64,000 bases of DNA, taken from the NCBI GenBank assembly GCA_005882275.1, contig VBAK01000105.1, positions 62,001-126,000 of the forward strand, read 5' to 3'. This document shows positions 1-8,989 of the stretch, in pieces (the stretch's first letter is position 1; every line of letters starts with the position of its first letter). The notes beneath the pieces are model-generated. The model saw only the letters and a program-made list of their open reading frames with translations, was not told the origin of the DNA and ran no database searches. A program made the translations under genes and the position numbers. Source of the DNA: Candidatus Segetimicrobium genomatis. Lineage in GTDB: Bacteria > Sysuimicrobiota > Sysuimicrobiia > Sysuimicrobiales > Segetimicrobiaceae.

Positions 1-540
1 GTGGAGAATCCCGATCTGGCGCGCACCTTCCACTACTCGCGCATCGCCGGCGAGCCGGTCCGGTGCTACCGGCCGCGGTTCGCCAAGGTGGCCTACCTCC
101 TCCAGATGCCCTCTGTGGATCTCGGGCGGGCCGTGGCGCGCGAGAAGGGGGCGCCGCTCACCGAAGCCGATCGCGAGGAGCTCGAGCACCGCGCGGTGGA
201 CGCCCGCCGGTGGCTCGACGCCTATGCGCCCGCGCACTACAAGTTCGAGATCCCTGCCAGCCTGCCCACGACCGTGGCCGCCCTCACGGCGCCGCAGCGG
301 CAGTACCTCGCGCGCGTCGCCGAGAGCGTCGGGGCCCGGACCTGGACCGGGGAGGAGCTGCACGCGCACCTGCACGATCTCAAAGCCGAGATGAACCTCA
401 GCCCGCGCGAGGCGTTCGGGGCGATCTACCAGGTGTTCCTCGGGAAGGACTCCGGCCCCCAGGCGGGGTGGTTCCTCACGGCCCTCGACCGGCAGTTTGT
501 CCTGCGGCGGCTCCGGGAGGGCGCGCAAGATGCCGCCTGA
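1..540 (+). CDS. lysK: Lysyl-tRNA synthetase class I, C-terminal part (5' truncated by window)
   Basis: ORF open at the window edge; C-terminal pattern 'LSPREAFGAIYQVFLGKDSGPQAGWFLTALDRQFVLRRL' resembles class I LysRS C-termini. Confidence 0.75.
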   Translation: MENPDLARTFHYSRIAGEPVRCYRPRFAKVAYLLQMPSVDLGRAVAREKGAPLTEADREELEHRAVDARRWLDAYAPAHYKFEIPASLPTTVAALTAPQRQYLARVAESVGARTWTGEELHAHLHDLKAEMNLSPREAFGAIYQVFLGKDSGPQAGWFLTALDRQFVLRRLREGAQDAA

Positions 541-1498
541 GCCGGCGGCGGGCCGGCCCTGCGTGGTGGCCGTGCTCCGGACGGTGCGCGACCGTCACGT
601 CGCCGCGATCGAGGCGGTCGATCCGAAGGTGCGCGTGGTCCGCGTCACGGACCGGACGACGTGGCGTGAGGAGGCGCCGGAGACGGAGGTCATCATGGGC
701 TTCCGCCCGCTGCGCGACGGCGCCCTGGGATCCCGGCATCTGCGATGGGTGCAGGCGCTCGGGGCCGGGGTCGAGAACCTCTGCCAGGACGTGGCCGGCA
801 CCGACATCCGGGTGACCAACAACCACGTCCACGGCGATGCGATCGCGGATCACGTCTTCGGGTTCGTCTTGACGCACACGCGGCGGCTCTGGGAGGCCCG
901 CGACTGCCAGGCCGCGCGCCGGTGGGTCCACGACGAACTGCGGGGCGCGGTGCTGGCGGGACGCACGATGGGGATCCTGGGCCTCGGCACGATCGGCGCC
1001 CAGGTGGCCCGGCGGGCGGCGGCGTTTGGGATGCGCGTCGTGGGGACCGCGCGGCGCCCGCGGCCGATCCCGGGCGTGGAGCGCGTGTATCCGCCGGACG
1101 AGATCGACGCCGTGCTGCGGGCGGCGGCGGTGCTGGTCATCGCCCTGCCCCTGACGCCCGTGACGCGGGGGATCGTGGGCGCGCGCGAACTGGCGGCGCT
1201 GCCGGACGGGGCGTTCCTGGTCAACATCGGGCGGGGCGGGCTCGTCGACGAGGCGGCGCTCCTGGCGGCCCTCCGGGCCGGGCGGCTGGGCGGCGCCGGC
1301 CTCGATGTCTTCGACACGGAACCGCTCCCCGCCGACAGCCCGCTGTGGGCGGCCCCGCGGTTGATCATCACCCCCCACGTCGCCGGGGATTTCCCCGGAT
1401 ACCTGGATCGGGTCATCCCGCTCTTCTGCGAGAACCTGAGGCGGTATCTCGGAGGGCAGCCGCTGCTGAACGTGGTCGATCCGGTCCTCGGGTATTAG
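530..1498 (+). CDS. D-2-hydroxyacid dehydrogenase (NAD-binding)
   Basis: GLGTIGAQVARRA Rossmann motif, 'NIGRGGLVDEAALLAAL', 'GLDVFDTEPLPADSPLW', 'ITPHVAG'; ATG at 530 overlaps the upstream stop. Confidence 0.9.
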   Translation: MPPEPAAGRPCVVAVLRTVRDRHVAAIEAVDPKVRVVRVTDRTTWREEAPETEVIMGFRPLRDGALGSRHLRWVQALGAGVENLCQDVAGTDIRVTNNHVHGDAIADHVFGFVLTHTRRLWEARDCQAARRWVHDELRGAVLAGRTMGILGLGTIGAQVARRAAAFGMRVVGTARRPRPIPGVERVYPPDEIDAVLRAAAVLVIALPLTPVTRGIVGARELAALPDGAFLVNIGRGGLVDEAALLAALRAGRLGGAGLDVFDTEPLPADSPLWAAPRLIITPHVAGDFPGYLDRVIPLFCENLRRYLGGQPLLNVVDPVLGY

Positions 1499-1535
1499 GG
1501 CCGCTCCAGCATGCCGTGAGGGGCGGCCGGGAGGG

Positions 1536-3623
1536 GTGGTCGTGAAGCGATACGCGGCCGACAAGATCCGGAACATCGCCGTCGCCGGACACGGCGGAAC
1601 GGGGAAGACCTCCCTGGTCGAAGCGATGCTGTTCGCGGCCAAGGCGGTGGACCGGCTCGGCCGGGTGGAGGATGGGACCACCACCACGGATTTCGACCCC
1701 GAGGAGATCCGCCGGAAGATCACCGTCAACGCCGCGCTCGCGCCGCTCGAGTGGAAGGACGCGAAACTGAACCTCATCGACACCCCGGGGTATCCCGACT
1801 TCATCGGCGAAGTCGTCGGCGCGTTTCGGGCCGTGGAGAGCGTCCTCATCACGGTCGACGCGACCGCGGGCGCGGAGGTGCAGACCGACAAGGCCTGGAG
1901 CCTCGCCGCCCGGGAGCGCCTGAGCCGGATCGTGGTGGTCACGAGGATGGACCGGGAGAACGCGGCGTTCGCCAGGGTCGTCGACGGCCTGGCGGAACGC
2001 TTCGGCCGGCAGGTGGTCGCGCTGCAGTGGCCGATCGGCTCGGCGGGATCGTTCAGCGGGACCATCGACCTCGTGACGATGACGGCGCTCGGTCCGTCCG
2101 GCCCGATGGCGCTCGACAGCGTCCCGCGGGACGTCCAAACTGCCGCGGCTGAGGCCCGGGACCGCCTCGTCGAGGCCATCGCCGAGACCGACGATCAGCT
2201 GACCGAGACATATCTGGAAAAGGGCGAGCTCGAACCGGCCGCCCTCGTCGCCGGTCTCCAGCGCGGCGTGCGCGCGGGGACGCTGGCGCCCGTCCTCTGC
2301 ACGGCGGCCCCCCGCGGGATCGGCGTCGCGGCCCTGCTCGATGCGCTGGTTCAACTGCCCCCCTCGCCCGCGGCGCGGGAAGGGGTGGCGGCGCGGAGCG
2401 CCAAGGGCGGGGCGGTGACGCTCACGGCCGCCGACGGGGTGCCGGCCGCGCAGGTGTTCAAGACGATGGCCGACCCGTACGTGGGCAAGCTCTCGTACCT
2501 GCGGGTGTTCAGCGGCACGCTCAAGTCCGACTCGCAGGCCTGGAACGCCGGCAAAGGCAAAGCCGAGCGCCTCGGCCAGCTCTTCTTCCTCCGGGGGAAG
2601 CACCAGGAGCCGGCCCCGGAGATCGGCGCGGGAGACATCGGCGCCGTCGCCAAGCTCGCCGAGACGGGCACCGGAGACACCCTGACCGACAAGGACCGGG
2701 GAGTGATCCTGCCCCCCATCGAGTTCCCCAAGCCGGTGATGTCCATGGCCATCGAGCCGAAGAGCAAGGCCGACGAGGACAAGCTGAGCGCGGCGCTGGC
2801 CCGGCTCATCGAGGAGGACCACACCCTTCAGGTCCGCCGGGCCGGCGAGGTGAAGCAGACGGTGCTCTCGGGCATGGGGGAGTCCCACCTCGAGATTGTC
2901 GCCGACCGCCTGAAGCGGAAGTTCGGGACGGAGGTGACGCTGTCGGTGCCCCGGGTGCCCTACCGCGAGACGGTGCGCGGACACGCCCGCGTACAGGGCA
3001 AGTACAAGCGGCAGACCGGCGGGCGCGGGCAGTACGGCGACTGCTGGATCGAGCTCGACGCGAAGCCGCTCGGCGGGGGCTACGAGTTCGTCGACAAGAT
3101 CTTCGGCGGGGCCATCCCGCGGAACTTCATTCCCTCGGTCGAGAAGGGGATCAAGGACGCGATGGAAGAGGGGATCGTCGCCGGGTATCAGGTCGTCGAT
3201 GTCAAGGTCACCCTCGTGGACGGGTCGTACCACGAGGTCGACTCGTCCGACATGGCCTTCAAGATCGCCGGGTCGATGGCGTTCAAGAAGGCCATGCAGG
3301 AGGCGAAGCCGGCGCTGCTCGAGCCCATCGTGACCGTGGCGGTGCAGGTGCCCGAAGACCAGATGGGCGATATCATCGGCGACCTCAACAGCAAGCGGGC
3401 GCGGATTCAGGGCATGGAGGCGGGCGCGGAGGGGACGTCGATCGTGCGCGCGCAGGTGCCGATGGCGGAGATGCTCAGGTACGCCTCGGACCTGCGATCG
3501 ATCACGGGGGGCCGGGGGACGTTCGAGATGGAGTTCGCCCACTACGACGAGGTGCCCGCGCACATCGCCGAGCGCGTGATCGCCGAAGCGAAGAAGCAGA
3601 AGGAAGCGGTGGAGAGCCGGTGA
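1536..3623 (+). CDS. Elongation factor G-like protein (EF-G paralogue type)
   Basis: P-loop GHGGTGKTS, DTPGYPDF, full-length EF-G domain organisation; GHGGTGKT rather than AHIDAGKT suggests the EF-G-like paralogue. Confidence 0.88.
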   Translation: MVVKRYAADKIRNIAVAGHGGTGKTSLVEAMLFAAKAVDRLGRVEDGTTTTDFDPEEIRRKITVNAALAPLEWKDAKLNLIDTPGYPDFIGEVVGAFRAVESVLITVDATAGAEVQTDKAWSLAARERLSRIVVVTRMDRENAAFARVVDGLAERFGRQVVALQWPIGSAGSFSGTIDLVTMTALGPSGPMALDSVPRDVQTAAAEARDRLVEAIAETDDQLTETYLEKGELEPAALVAGLQRGVRAGTLAPVLCTAAPRGIGVAALLDALVQLPPSPAAREGVAARSAKGGAVTLTAADGVPAAQVFKTMADPYVGKLSYLRVFSGTLKSDSQAWNAGKGKAERLGQLFFLRGKHQEPAPEIGAGDIGAVAKLAETGTGDTLTDKDRGVILPPIEFPKPVMSMAIEPKSKADEDKLSAALARLIEEDHTLQVRRAGEVKQTVLSGMGESHLEIVADRLKRKFGTEVTLSVPRVPYRETVRGHARVQGKYKRQTGGRGQYGDCWIELDAKPLGGGYEFVDKIFGGAIPRNFIPSVEKGIKDAMEEGIVAGYQVVDVKVTLVDGSYHEVDSSDMAFKIAGSMAFKKAMQEAKPALLEPIVTVAVQVPEDQMGDIIGDLNSKRARIQGMEAGAEGTSIVRAQVPMAEMLRYASDLRSITGGRGTFEMEFAHYDEVPAHIAERVIAEAKKQKEAVESR

Positions 3624-3648
3624 TCCGAAGGGGAGCCGTCAGGCCCGC

Positions 3649-4914
3649 CTACTCGTAGAGGAGGTACTTGGCCCGAACGACTTTGAAGCGCTCCAGATCA
3701 AACTGCCAGGTCTTCTCGATCTCCTCAGGCGATTTGCCCGCCATGAGCATCTTGCGCACCTGATCCGTGCCCATGTCCAGGTCGAAGAGATAGTTGCCGA
3801 AGCGCGTCTTGCCCCACCCGAACCGTCCCGGGTAGGTGCGCCGCACGACGTCGATGATCTGGAGGGTGAGATCGACCGGGCGATAGACCGCCCGGTCGGT
3901 CACACGGATCTCCACGCCCCCGTACTCCGGTCCGCCCGAGTCCGTCCAGGGCTCGCCGCGCCAGTAGGTCTCGCGGAACGCCACGCCGCCGATGTTGCGG
4001 GCATCCAGGGCGTCTTTCAAGCGCCACGGCTGGATGTACGTCGCGCCGACGACCTCGAACGGCTTGGTGGTCAGGATGCCCACGGAGAGGCTGGTGTCGC
4101 CGATCGGGCCCATGGCCGGGTAGAGAACGACGGTGTTGAAGTGGGGGATCCCGGGCGATGTCGTCACCCAGGGAAGTCCCGTGTCGTCGAACCAGGTGGA
4201 CCGCTTCCATCCCTGCATCGGCACCACGATCAGATTGGCCCCGAGCCCGTGCTCCTGATTGAACATCCGCGCCAGTTCTCCGATCGTCATCCCGTGGAGG
4301 ATCGGGATCGGGTACATCCCCATGAAGGATTTCCACCGGGGATCGAGCACCGGTCCATCCACCAGCTGTCCGCCGATCGGGTTGGGTCGGTCCAGGACGA
4401 TGAACGGGATCCCCTTTTCCGCCGCCGCCTGCATGGCCAGGGCCAGGGTGGAGATATAGGTGTAGAATCGCGCTCCGACATCCTGGAGGTCCATGACGAT
4501 CGCATCGATCCCTCTGAGCATCCCGGGGGTGGGACTGCGCGTGCTCCCATAGAGGCTGAAGATCGGGAGGTGCGTCTTGGGGTCGATGGCGTCGGCCAGG
4601 GTCCCTCCCCCATCGCCCCGGACGCCGTGCTCGGGACCGAACAGCGCGACCAGGTGCATATCTTTGCGGGCCGCCAGGAGATCGATGGTGCTGTAGAGCG
4701 TGTGGTCGACCCCGGTGGGGTTGGTGAGGAGTCCGACCCGCTTCCCGAGGACCGCGGCGGGAGGGTTGCGGAGGAAGACTTCGAGCCCGGTCCTGACGAA
4801 CCCGTTCGTCGTGGATTCCGTTGGAGCCGGGGGAGTGCCCTGGGAAGACGCGGAGCCGGCAATCAGGAACGCGATCCCCAATGCCGCTGCAATGGCTCGA
4901 AGTGGCTGCCTCAT
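3649..4914 (-). CDS. DUF1343 / NamZ-like exo-beta-N-acetylmuramidase family protein, signal peptide
   Basis: 'KRVGLLTNPTGVD', 'FGPEHGVRGD', 'DLQDVGARFYTYISTL', 'VLDRPNPIGG'; N-terminal hydrophobic signal. Confidence 0.85.
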   Translation of the reverse strand: MRQPLRAIAAALGIAFLIAGSASSQGTPPAPTESTTNGFVRTGLEVFLRNPPAAVLGKRVGLLTNPTGVDHTLYSTIDLLAARKDMHLVALFGPEHGVRGDGGGTLADAIDPKTHLPIFSLYGSTRSPTPGMLRGIDAIVMDLQDVGARFYTYISTLALAMQAAAEKGIPFIVLDRPNPIGGQLVDGPVLDPRWKSFMGMYPIPILHGMTIGELARMFNQEHGLGANLIVVPMQGWKRSTWFDDTGLPWVTTSPGIPHFNTVVLYPAMGPIGDTSLSVGILTTKPFEVVGATYIQPWRLKDALDARNIGGVAFRETYWRGEPWTDSGGPEYGGVEIRVTDRAVYRPVDLTLQIIDVVRRTYPGRFGWGKTRFGNYLFDLDMGTDQVRKMLMAGKSPEEIEKTWQFDLERFKVVRAKYLLYE

Positions 4915-5056
4915 CCTCTCTCCCGGCCGCTGATGGCCTGCGTACGACTACATGCCCAGTTCGACGTCCGAGGCGACATGTCTTGCCGGCGTCCGGGCGA
5001 GGCCGCTCGCGTTCTTGACGGGGTATCCCCCGTACCGTAAAATCGCGTTGCCAGAC

Positions 5057-5131
5057 GGGCGCGTAGCTCAGGGGCAGAGCGCTTCCTTGACACGGAAGAG
5101 GTCCGAGGTTCAAGTCCTCGCGCGCCCACCA
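5057..5131 (+). tRNA. tRNA-Val (anticodon GAC), CCA encoded
   Basis: Cloverleaf by eye: acceptor GGGCGCG/CGCGCCC, D-arm GCTC/GAGC, anticodon stem CTTCC-TTGACAC-GGAAG, T-arm CGAGG-TTCAAGT-CCTCG, 3' ACCA. Confidence 0.95.
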
Positions 5132-5242
5132 TGCCGCCGGCCGCACTGGACTGCACGAGGGTGTTCTCGTCCTTGTTTTCCAAGGGTTCTGCGGCTTCGG
5201 CCGACTGCACCGGACTGCAGCCGCAGACCTTAGGAGATCATA

Positions 5243-5465
5243 ATGAGGGAAATGGACTTGGTTGTACTGACGAGAGATGTGTTGGATCTCGGCTTACGAG
5301 CAGGGGATATCGGGACAGTAGTGTTAGTTCACCGGGGAGGCGCCGGGTACGAGGTCGAGTTCTCTACTCTAGCCCGGCCAGACTCTCGCAGTCGTGACCC
5401 TGTGCGCAGGAGATGTCCGACCGGTAGGCGATCGTGAGATCGCTCATGCACGGCAAGTGGCTTAG
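5243..5465 (+). pseudogene. DUF4926-like small protein, frameshifted near 5373-5375
   Basis: Frame 1 MREMDLVVLTRDVLDLGLRAGDIGTVVLVHRGGAGYEVEFSTLA; after skipping one C in the CCC at 5373-5375 it continues GQTLAVVTLCAGDVRPVGDREIAHARQVA*. Confidence 0.65.
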
Positions 5466-5479
5466 ATCCGCGGCAGGAA

Positions 5480-5791
5480 TCATAGGGTGCGATGCATTCT
5501 GGCTTGCCAGTAGCCGGGTCGGCGCCTGCCATGGGCCACCGCAAGTACCTCGACCTCGCCATCTCGCAACCGGTAGACCAGGCTGAAGGGAAACCGGGGG
5601 AAAAGGTAGCGCCGAGCGCGAGCGCCGTATCGTGGCCATCGGTCCGGGGCTGTGGCTACGGCTTCAACGGCATGCCGCAGTTCTTCGCCAAAACCGCGCG
5701 CTGCAACCAGGCTGTGCTGCGCGTATCACTCGTAGGCTGCTGTTGCTTCCTGGGCGGCCGCCGGGTGGAACTTAACGGTTGTTGGGGGCAC
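5480..5791 (-). pseudogene. RelE/ParE-type toxin interrupted by an in-frame TGA
   Basis: GTG start at 5791 overlapping the antitoxin end; reads MPPTTVKFHPAAAQEATAAYE*YAQHSLVAARGFGEELRHAVEAVATAPDRWPRYGARARRYLFPRFPFSLVYRLRDGEVEVLAVAHGRRRPGYWQARMHRTL*; TGA at 5728-5726. Confidence 0.75.
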
Positions 5792-6017
5792 GCGAGCCGC
5801 GGTGCAGTCGCGTCCTCAGTTCACTCCAAGGGATGGGTTTAACTGCGCCAGAGTCGAGTTCGGCCATGCGATGCTCGATTTCGGCGACCCAGGCTTCTTC
5901 GACACCTTCCTCTGATTTGAGGTCGAGACTCTCGATCAGCAAGCCCGTGAGGGCGACGCGCTCCTTCGGGTCGAGCCTCATTGCCTCTTGAAAGAGGTCT
6001 CGTGCTGATCTCGTCAT
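5772..6017 (-). CDS. Addiction module antitoxin (PF09720-like)
   Basis: MTRSARDLFQEAMRLDPKERVALTGLLIESLD...EEAWVAEIEHRMAELDSGAVKPIPWSELRTRL, typical of this small antitoxin family; overlaps the toxin reading frame. Confidence 0.8.
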   Translation of the reverse strand: MTRSARDLFQEAMRLDPKERVALTGLLIESLDLKSEEGVEEAWVAEIEHRMAELDSGAVKPIPWSELRTRLHRGSRAPNNR

Positions 6018-6220
6018 ATCTCTATGCTCCCACCTCAAAACTTACGGGTCCGACGATGTGCTTGACCCTCCGGACTCTGAGTATATCCTACAGCCGGCGG
6101 CATCGGAAGACAAGGTCTCACTCCGTACGTTTCATCGAGCATCACCTCGAATCCGATGGGGCTAGCAACGTCACTATCTGCGTAGCCATCGCAGGAGCTT
6201 GCATACGCGTGGCAGATTAG

Positions 6221-6239
6221 TGTACACTTGTTGTGTACA
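6221..6239. promoter_or_regulatory. Palindromic operator TGTACAC-TTGTT-GTGTACA upstream of YefM/Phd-PIN pair
   Basis: Perfect 7-bp inverted repeat with 5-nt spacer, each arm carrying TGTACA; immediately upstream of the antitoxin start. Confidence 0.7.
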
Positions 6240-6260
6240 GTTTAACTCTAGGGGGGCGTC

Positions 6261-6497
6261 GTGAAGAAAGTTAATGCGAGAGATGCCCGGGCCGGCCTCC
6301 CGGCCCTCTTGAATAGAGTGGCGATGGGAGAGGAGATCGTGATCCAGCGGCGGGGAAAGGCGGCGGCCCGGCTCGTGCCCCCTATCCGGTCGCGCATGCG
6401 TTTGCCGGATCTCACAGCTTTCAGGGCTTCGATCCGAGTTAAAGGCGAGCCCATGAGCACGACCGTAGTACGGGTAAGACGTGAAGAGCGCTATTGA
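6261..6497 (+). CDS. Phd/YefM family antitoxin
   Basis: MKKVNARDARAGLPALLNRVAMGEEIVIQRRGKAAARLVP motif. Confidence 0.85.
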   Translation: MKKVNARDARAGLPALLNRVAMGEEIVIQRRGKAAARLVPPIRSRMRLPDLTAFRASIRVKGEPMSTTVVRVRREERY

Positions 6498-6952
6498 TCT
6501 ACGTCGACACGAGCGTCCTCGTCCCATACTACTTTCCTGACCCCCTCAGCAGTCGTGTTCAGCGGTTCTTGCGGGAAACACCCGGGATCGCACTAAGTGA
6601 TCTTGGAGAAGTGGAGTTTTTCTCCGCTCTGGCCAGAAAAGTCAGGGAGCGAGAACTCCAGCGTGAAGACGCTCGACGCGTCGCGGCCGTTTTCATGGGG
6701 CATCTCGAAGGTGGAGCGTATACCCGACTTGAACTGGATAGAGCCACCTACCAAACTGCGCGGAGCTGGATCAGCGGTTTTGATGTCCCACTCCGCGCCC
6801 TTGATGCGTTGCACCTTGCCGTTGCAGCTACGGGCGCCCTGCCGATCGCCACAGCCGATGCAGCACAGGCTCGTTCGGCAGCATCGCTGGGCCTGCGGGT
6901 CATGTATTTCGGTCCTGGGCGGCGTGTCCCGACGGTCACGCGTAAGAAGTGA
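6494..6952 (+). CDS. vapC: PIN-domain toxin (VapC-like)
   Basis: MIYVDTSVLVPYYF ... 'LRALDALHLAVAATGALPIATADAAQARSA'; ATG overlaps the antitoxin stop. Confidence 0.88.
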   Translation: MIYVDTSVLVPYYFPDPLSSRVQRFLRETPGIALSDLGEVEFFSALARKVRERELQREDARRVAAVFMGHLEGGAYTRLELDRATYQTARSWISGFDVPLRALDALHLAVAATGALPIATADAAQARSAASLGLRVMYFGPGRRVPTVTRKK

Positions 6953-6963
6953 GGGTACACCCA

Positions 6964-7220
6964 CTACTTGACCCCGTCGCCGTCCCAGTAGGCGGTTGCG
7001 GACGCCACCTGCATCCCCCCAGACCGGCACGTCCCAAAGATGCAGCGGCTGTAAACGCCTTCACCGGTGACGCCGTTGCCGCGCCGGCCGGGCACGACGA
7101 GCGGCTGTGCGTAGATCTGGCCCCGGACCGGTGTGTTCCAGAGCTTGCGGAGCCGGCCCGCCGACGACGGGGTCAGGATTCGCTCGGCGCTGTTCCAGCC
7201 CGTCCGCCCGGCCCCGCCTA
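6964..7220 (-). pseudogene. Possible remnant of a PQQ-repeat/beta-propeller protein
   Basis: Minus-strand RTGWNSAERILTPSSAGRLRKLWNTPVRGQIYAQPLVVPG resembles the N-terminal part of PQQ-like repeat proteins; truncated by the neighbouring gene and followed by unlike sequence. Confidence 0.4.
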
Positions 7221-8120
7221 GCCCATTCGAGTCAGCGCAGAGAGCGACTGCAACTCTTCGACGTAGGGCTTCGCCGGATCCGCCGGGATCAGGTTCAAAA
7301 CGACGTGGTCGGCTCCTGCCGCGAAATGGGCGTCCACTCTTGTCCGGATGGATGCGGCGTCGCCCCACGCGACCACGGCATCGAAGAGCCGATCGGACCC
7401 AGCCGAATCGAGTTCCGGGGCAGGCCAGCCGAGCCTCAGCAGATTGTTTCGGTAGTTCTCCATGCGGAGATAGAGCCGTGTATGGCGATCGCCGATCGCC
7501 CGGGCGGTGGCCCGGTCGCCGGCCAGCACCACGGGGAGGTCTGCCGCGAGGAACGGTTCGGGACCCATCTGCTCGCGGATTGCGCGTACGTGGTCGGTGG
7601 TCGTGAAGTAGGGATAGGCGCCGGCGGTGCGCTCGGCCGCGAGCGCCACCATCCTCGGCCCGAGGGTGGCCAGCACGACCGGCGGGAGCGGAGCCTCGGG
7701 ACCGCGCCAGACCGCCGTGCCCATGACCTCGAGGTAGCGACGCATCGTCGTGAGGGGCCGTACGTAGTCGTGTCCCCGGGCGGTGACCAACGGTGCGTGG
7801 CTGACTCCGATGCCGAGGATGAATCGCCTCGGCCACGCCTCGGCGAGAGCGCGGCCGCCCGCCGCCATCGCCTGCGGGTCGCGCGCGTAAAGGTTCGCGA
7901 TTCCGCTTCCGACGACAAGCCGCGACCCGGCGGAGAGATAGATTGCGCCCTGCGCGAACGCCTCGCGCCCGGTCGATTCTCCGTACCAGAGCGTTCCGTA
8001 GCCGAGCCGTTCCATCTCGGCCACGACCTCGCGCTGGACGGCGGCAGGCAGTCCGGAGAGCGCGCCGGCAAAGACTCCAATCCGGCCCGGATGCACATCG
8101 CCCAGCCGCCGCAGGCCCAT
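7218..8120 (-). CDS. LLM class flavin/F420-dependent oxidoreductase
   Basis: 'GRIGVFAGALSGLPAAVQREVVAEMERLGYGTLWYGES', 'RFILGIGVSHAPLV', 'PLPPVVLATLGPRMVALAAERTAGAYPYFTT'; start taken at MGLRRLG (CAT at 8118-8120). Confidence 0.85.
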   Translation of the reverse strand: MGLRRLGDVHPGRIGVFAGALSGLPAAVQREVVAEMERLGYGTLWYGESTGREAFAQGAIYLSAGSRLVVGSGIANLYARDPQAMAAGGRALAEAWPRRFILGIGVSHAPLVTARGHDYVRPLTTMRRYLEVMGTAVWRGPEAPLPPVVLATLGPRMVALAAERTAGAYPYFTTTDHVRAIREQMGPEPFLAADLPVVLAGDRATARAIGDRHTRLYLRMENYRNNLLRLGWPAPELDSAGSDRLFDAVVAWGDAASIRTRVDAHFAAGADHVVLNLIPADPAKPYVEELQSLSALTRMG

Positions 8121-8342
8121 CACCGACAGTCTAGCACAGTGGTTCAGCGCCAAGCGTCGTCCCATGAGGGGCGTTGACACATCATGAGCGACGAAGCCGG
8201 GCTGGACGAAGCCCAGGAGAGTCACTGGAGGTCTCGTACGTGCGCAAAGTGGGTACATACGCCGATGCTCCTCGCCGAAATGGTTTTGGCCGGGTCTTTC
8301 CAGGGCATAGTATCGGCGGAGTCTTCTCACGGAGGTGTCGGG

Positions 8343-8708
8343 ATGTATCAACAGGGACAGCCCGCAATCAAGAAGGATACGTGGCTCATCCTCGTCACTG
8401 CGGCAAGCCTGATGATCGCCATCGCGTCTCTCGTCCTCGTCACGCGGACCCGGGCGGAGCTGCGGCAGGGTATCACGACCCATGCCCTCGTGCTGGTCAC
8501 GCCGGAAGGCCGGATGCGGCTCGGTATGCTGCCGGGCAATGCCCTAGGACTACGCATCTACAGTCCCGCCGGGCGGGAGCGCCTGGGGTTGGGCGTGACC
8601 CCCAAGAACTCCGCCGGATTCTCCGTGTACGATGCGAACGGCAGGCCGCGGTTCCACCTCATGTTTTCCGATAAGTCCGGCCGTTCAGATTTCAAAATCG
8701 TGAAGTGA
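8343..8708 (+). CDS. Hypothetical membrane-anchored protein with short beta-repeats
   Basis: N-terminal TM helix (WLILVTAASLMIAIASLVLV), then repeats of the form 'LRIYSPAGRERLGLGV..GFSVYDANGRPRFHLMF'. Confidence 0.6.
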   Translation: MYQQGQPAIKKDTWLILVTAASLMIAIASLVLVTRTRAELRQGITTHALVLVTPEGRMRLGMLPGNALGLRIYSPAGRERLGLGVTPKNSAGFSVYDANGRPRFHLMFSDKSGRSDFKIVK

Positions 8709-8989
8709 GGCACCGCCCCGGCCGGCGGCCGGTCGGGGCTCGGACACTGCTCCGCTGACATTTATAGAGGGGGAGTCCCTCCGCCGGGGCCGCGCGCCTC
8801 GGCGGTACATCGATCTGGCGCCGCTGCGATAACATCTCCGCCGCGAATATTTGCCCGCCAACTGGCGGGCGTGCCTGCCGCACGCCCCGTTCTCTGTCCG
8901 ATCCTCCCGCAGTTTGGGCATTGAAACTACTGGAACGGCGGTCCCGGCAGTGCGTCTGGCGACAATTCGGCAGTGTTGAGCGGAGGTTC

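Noticed and set aside
5726-5728. UGA recoding (Trp or selenocysteine) in the ParE-like gene
   Set aside because: UGA is used as a normal stop in neighbouring genes and no SECIS-like element was recognised; a nonsense mutation is simpler
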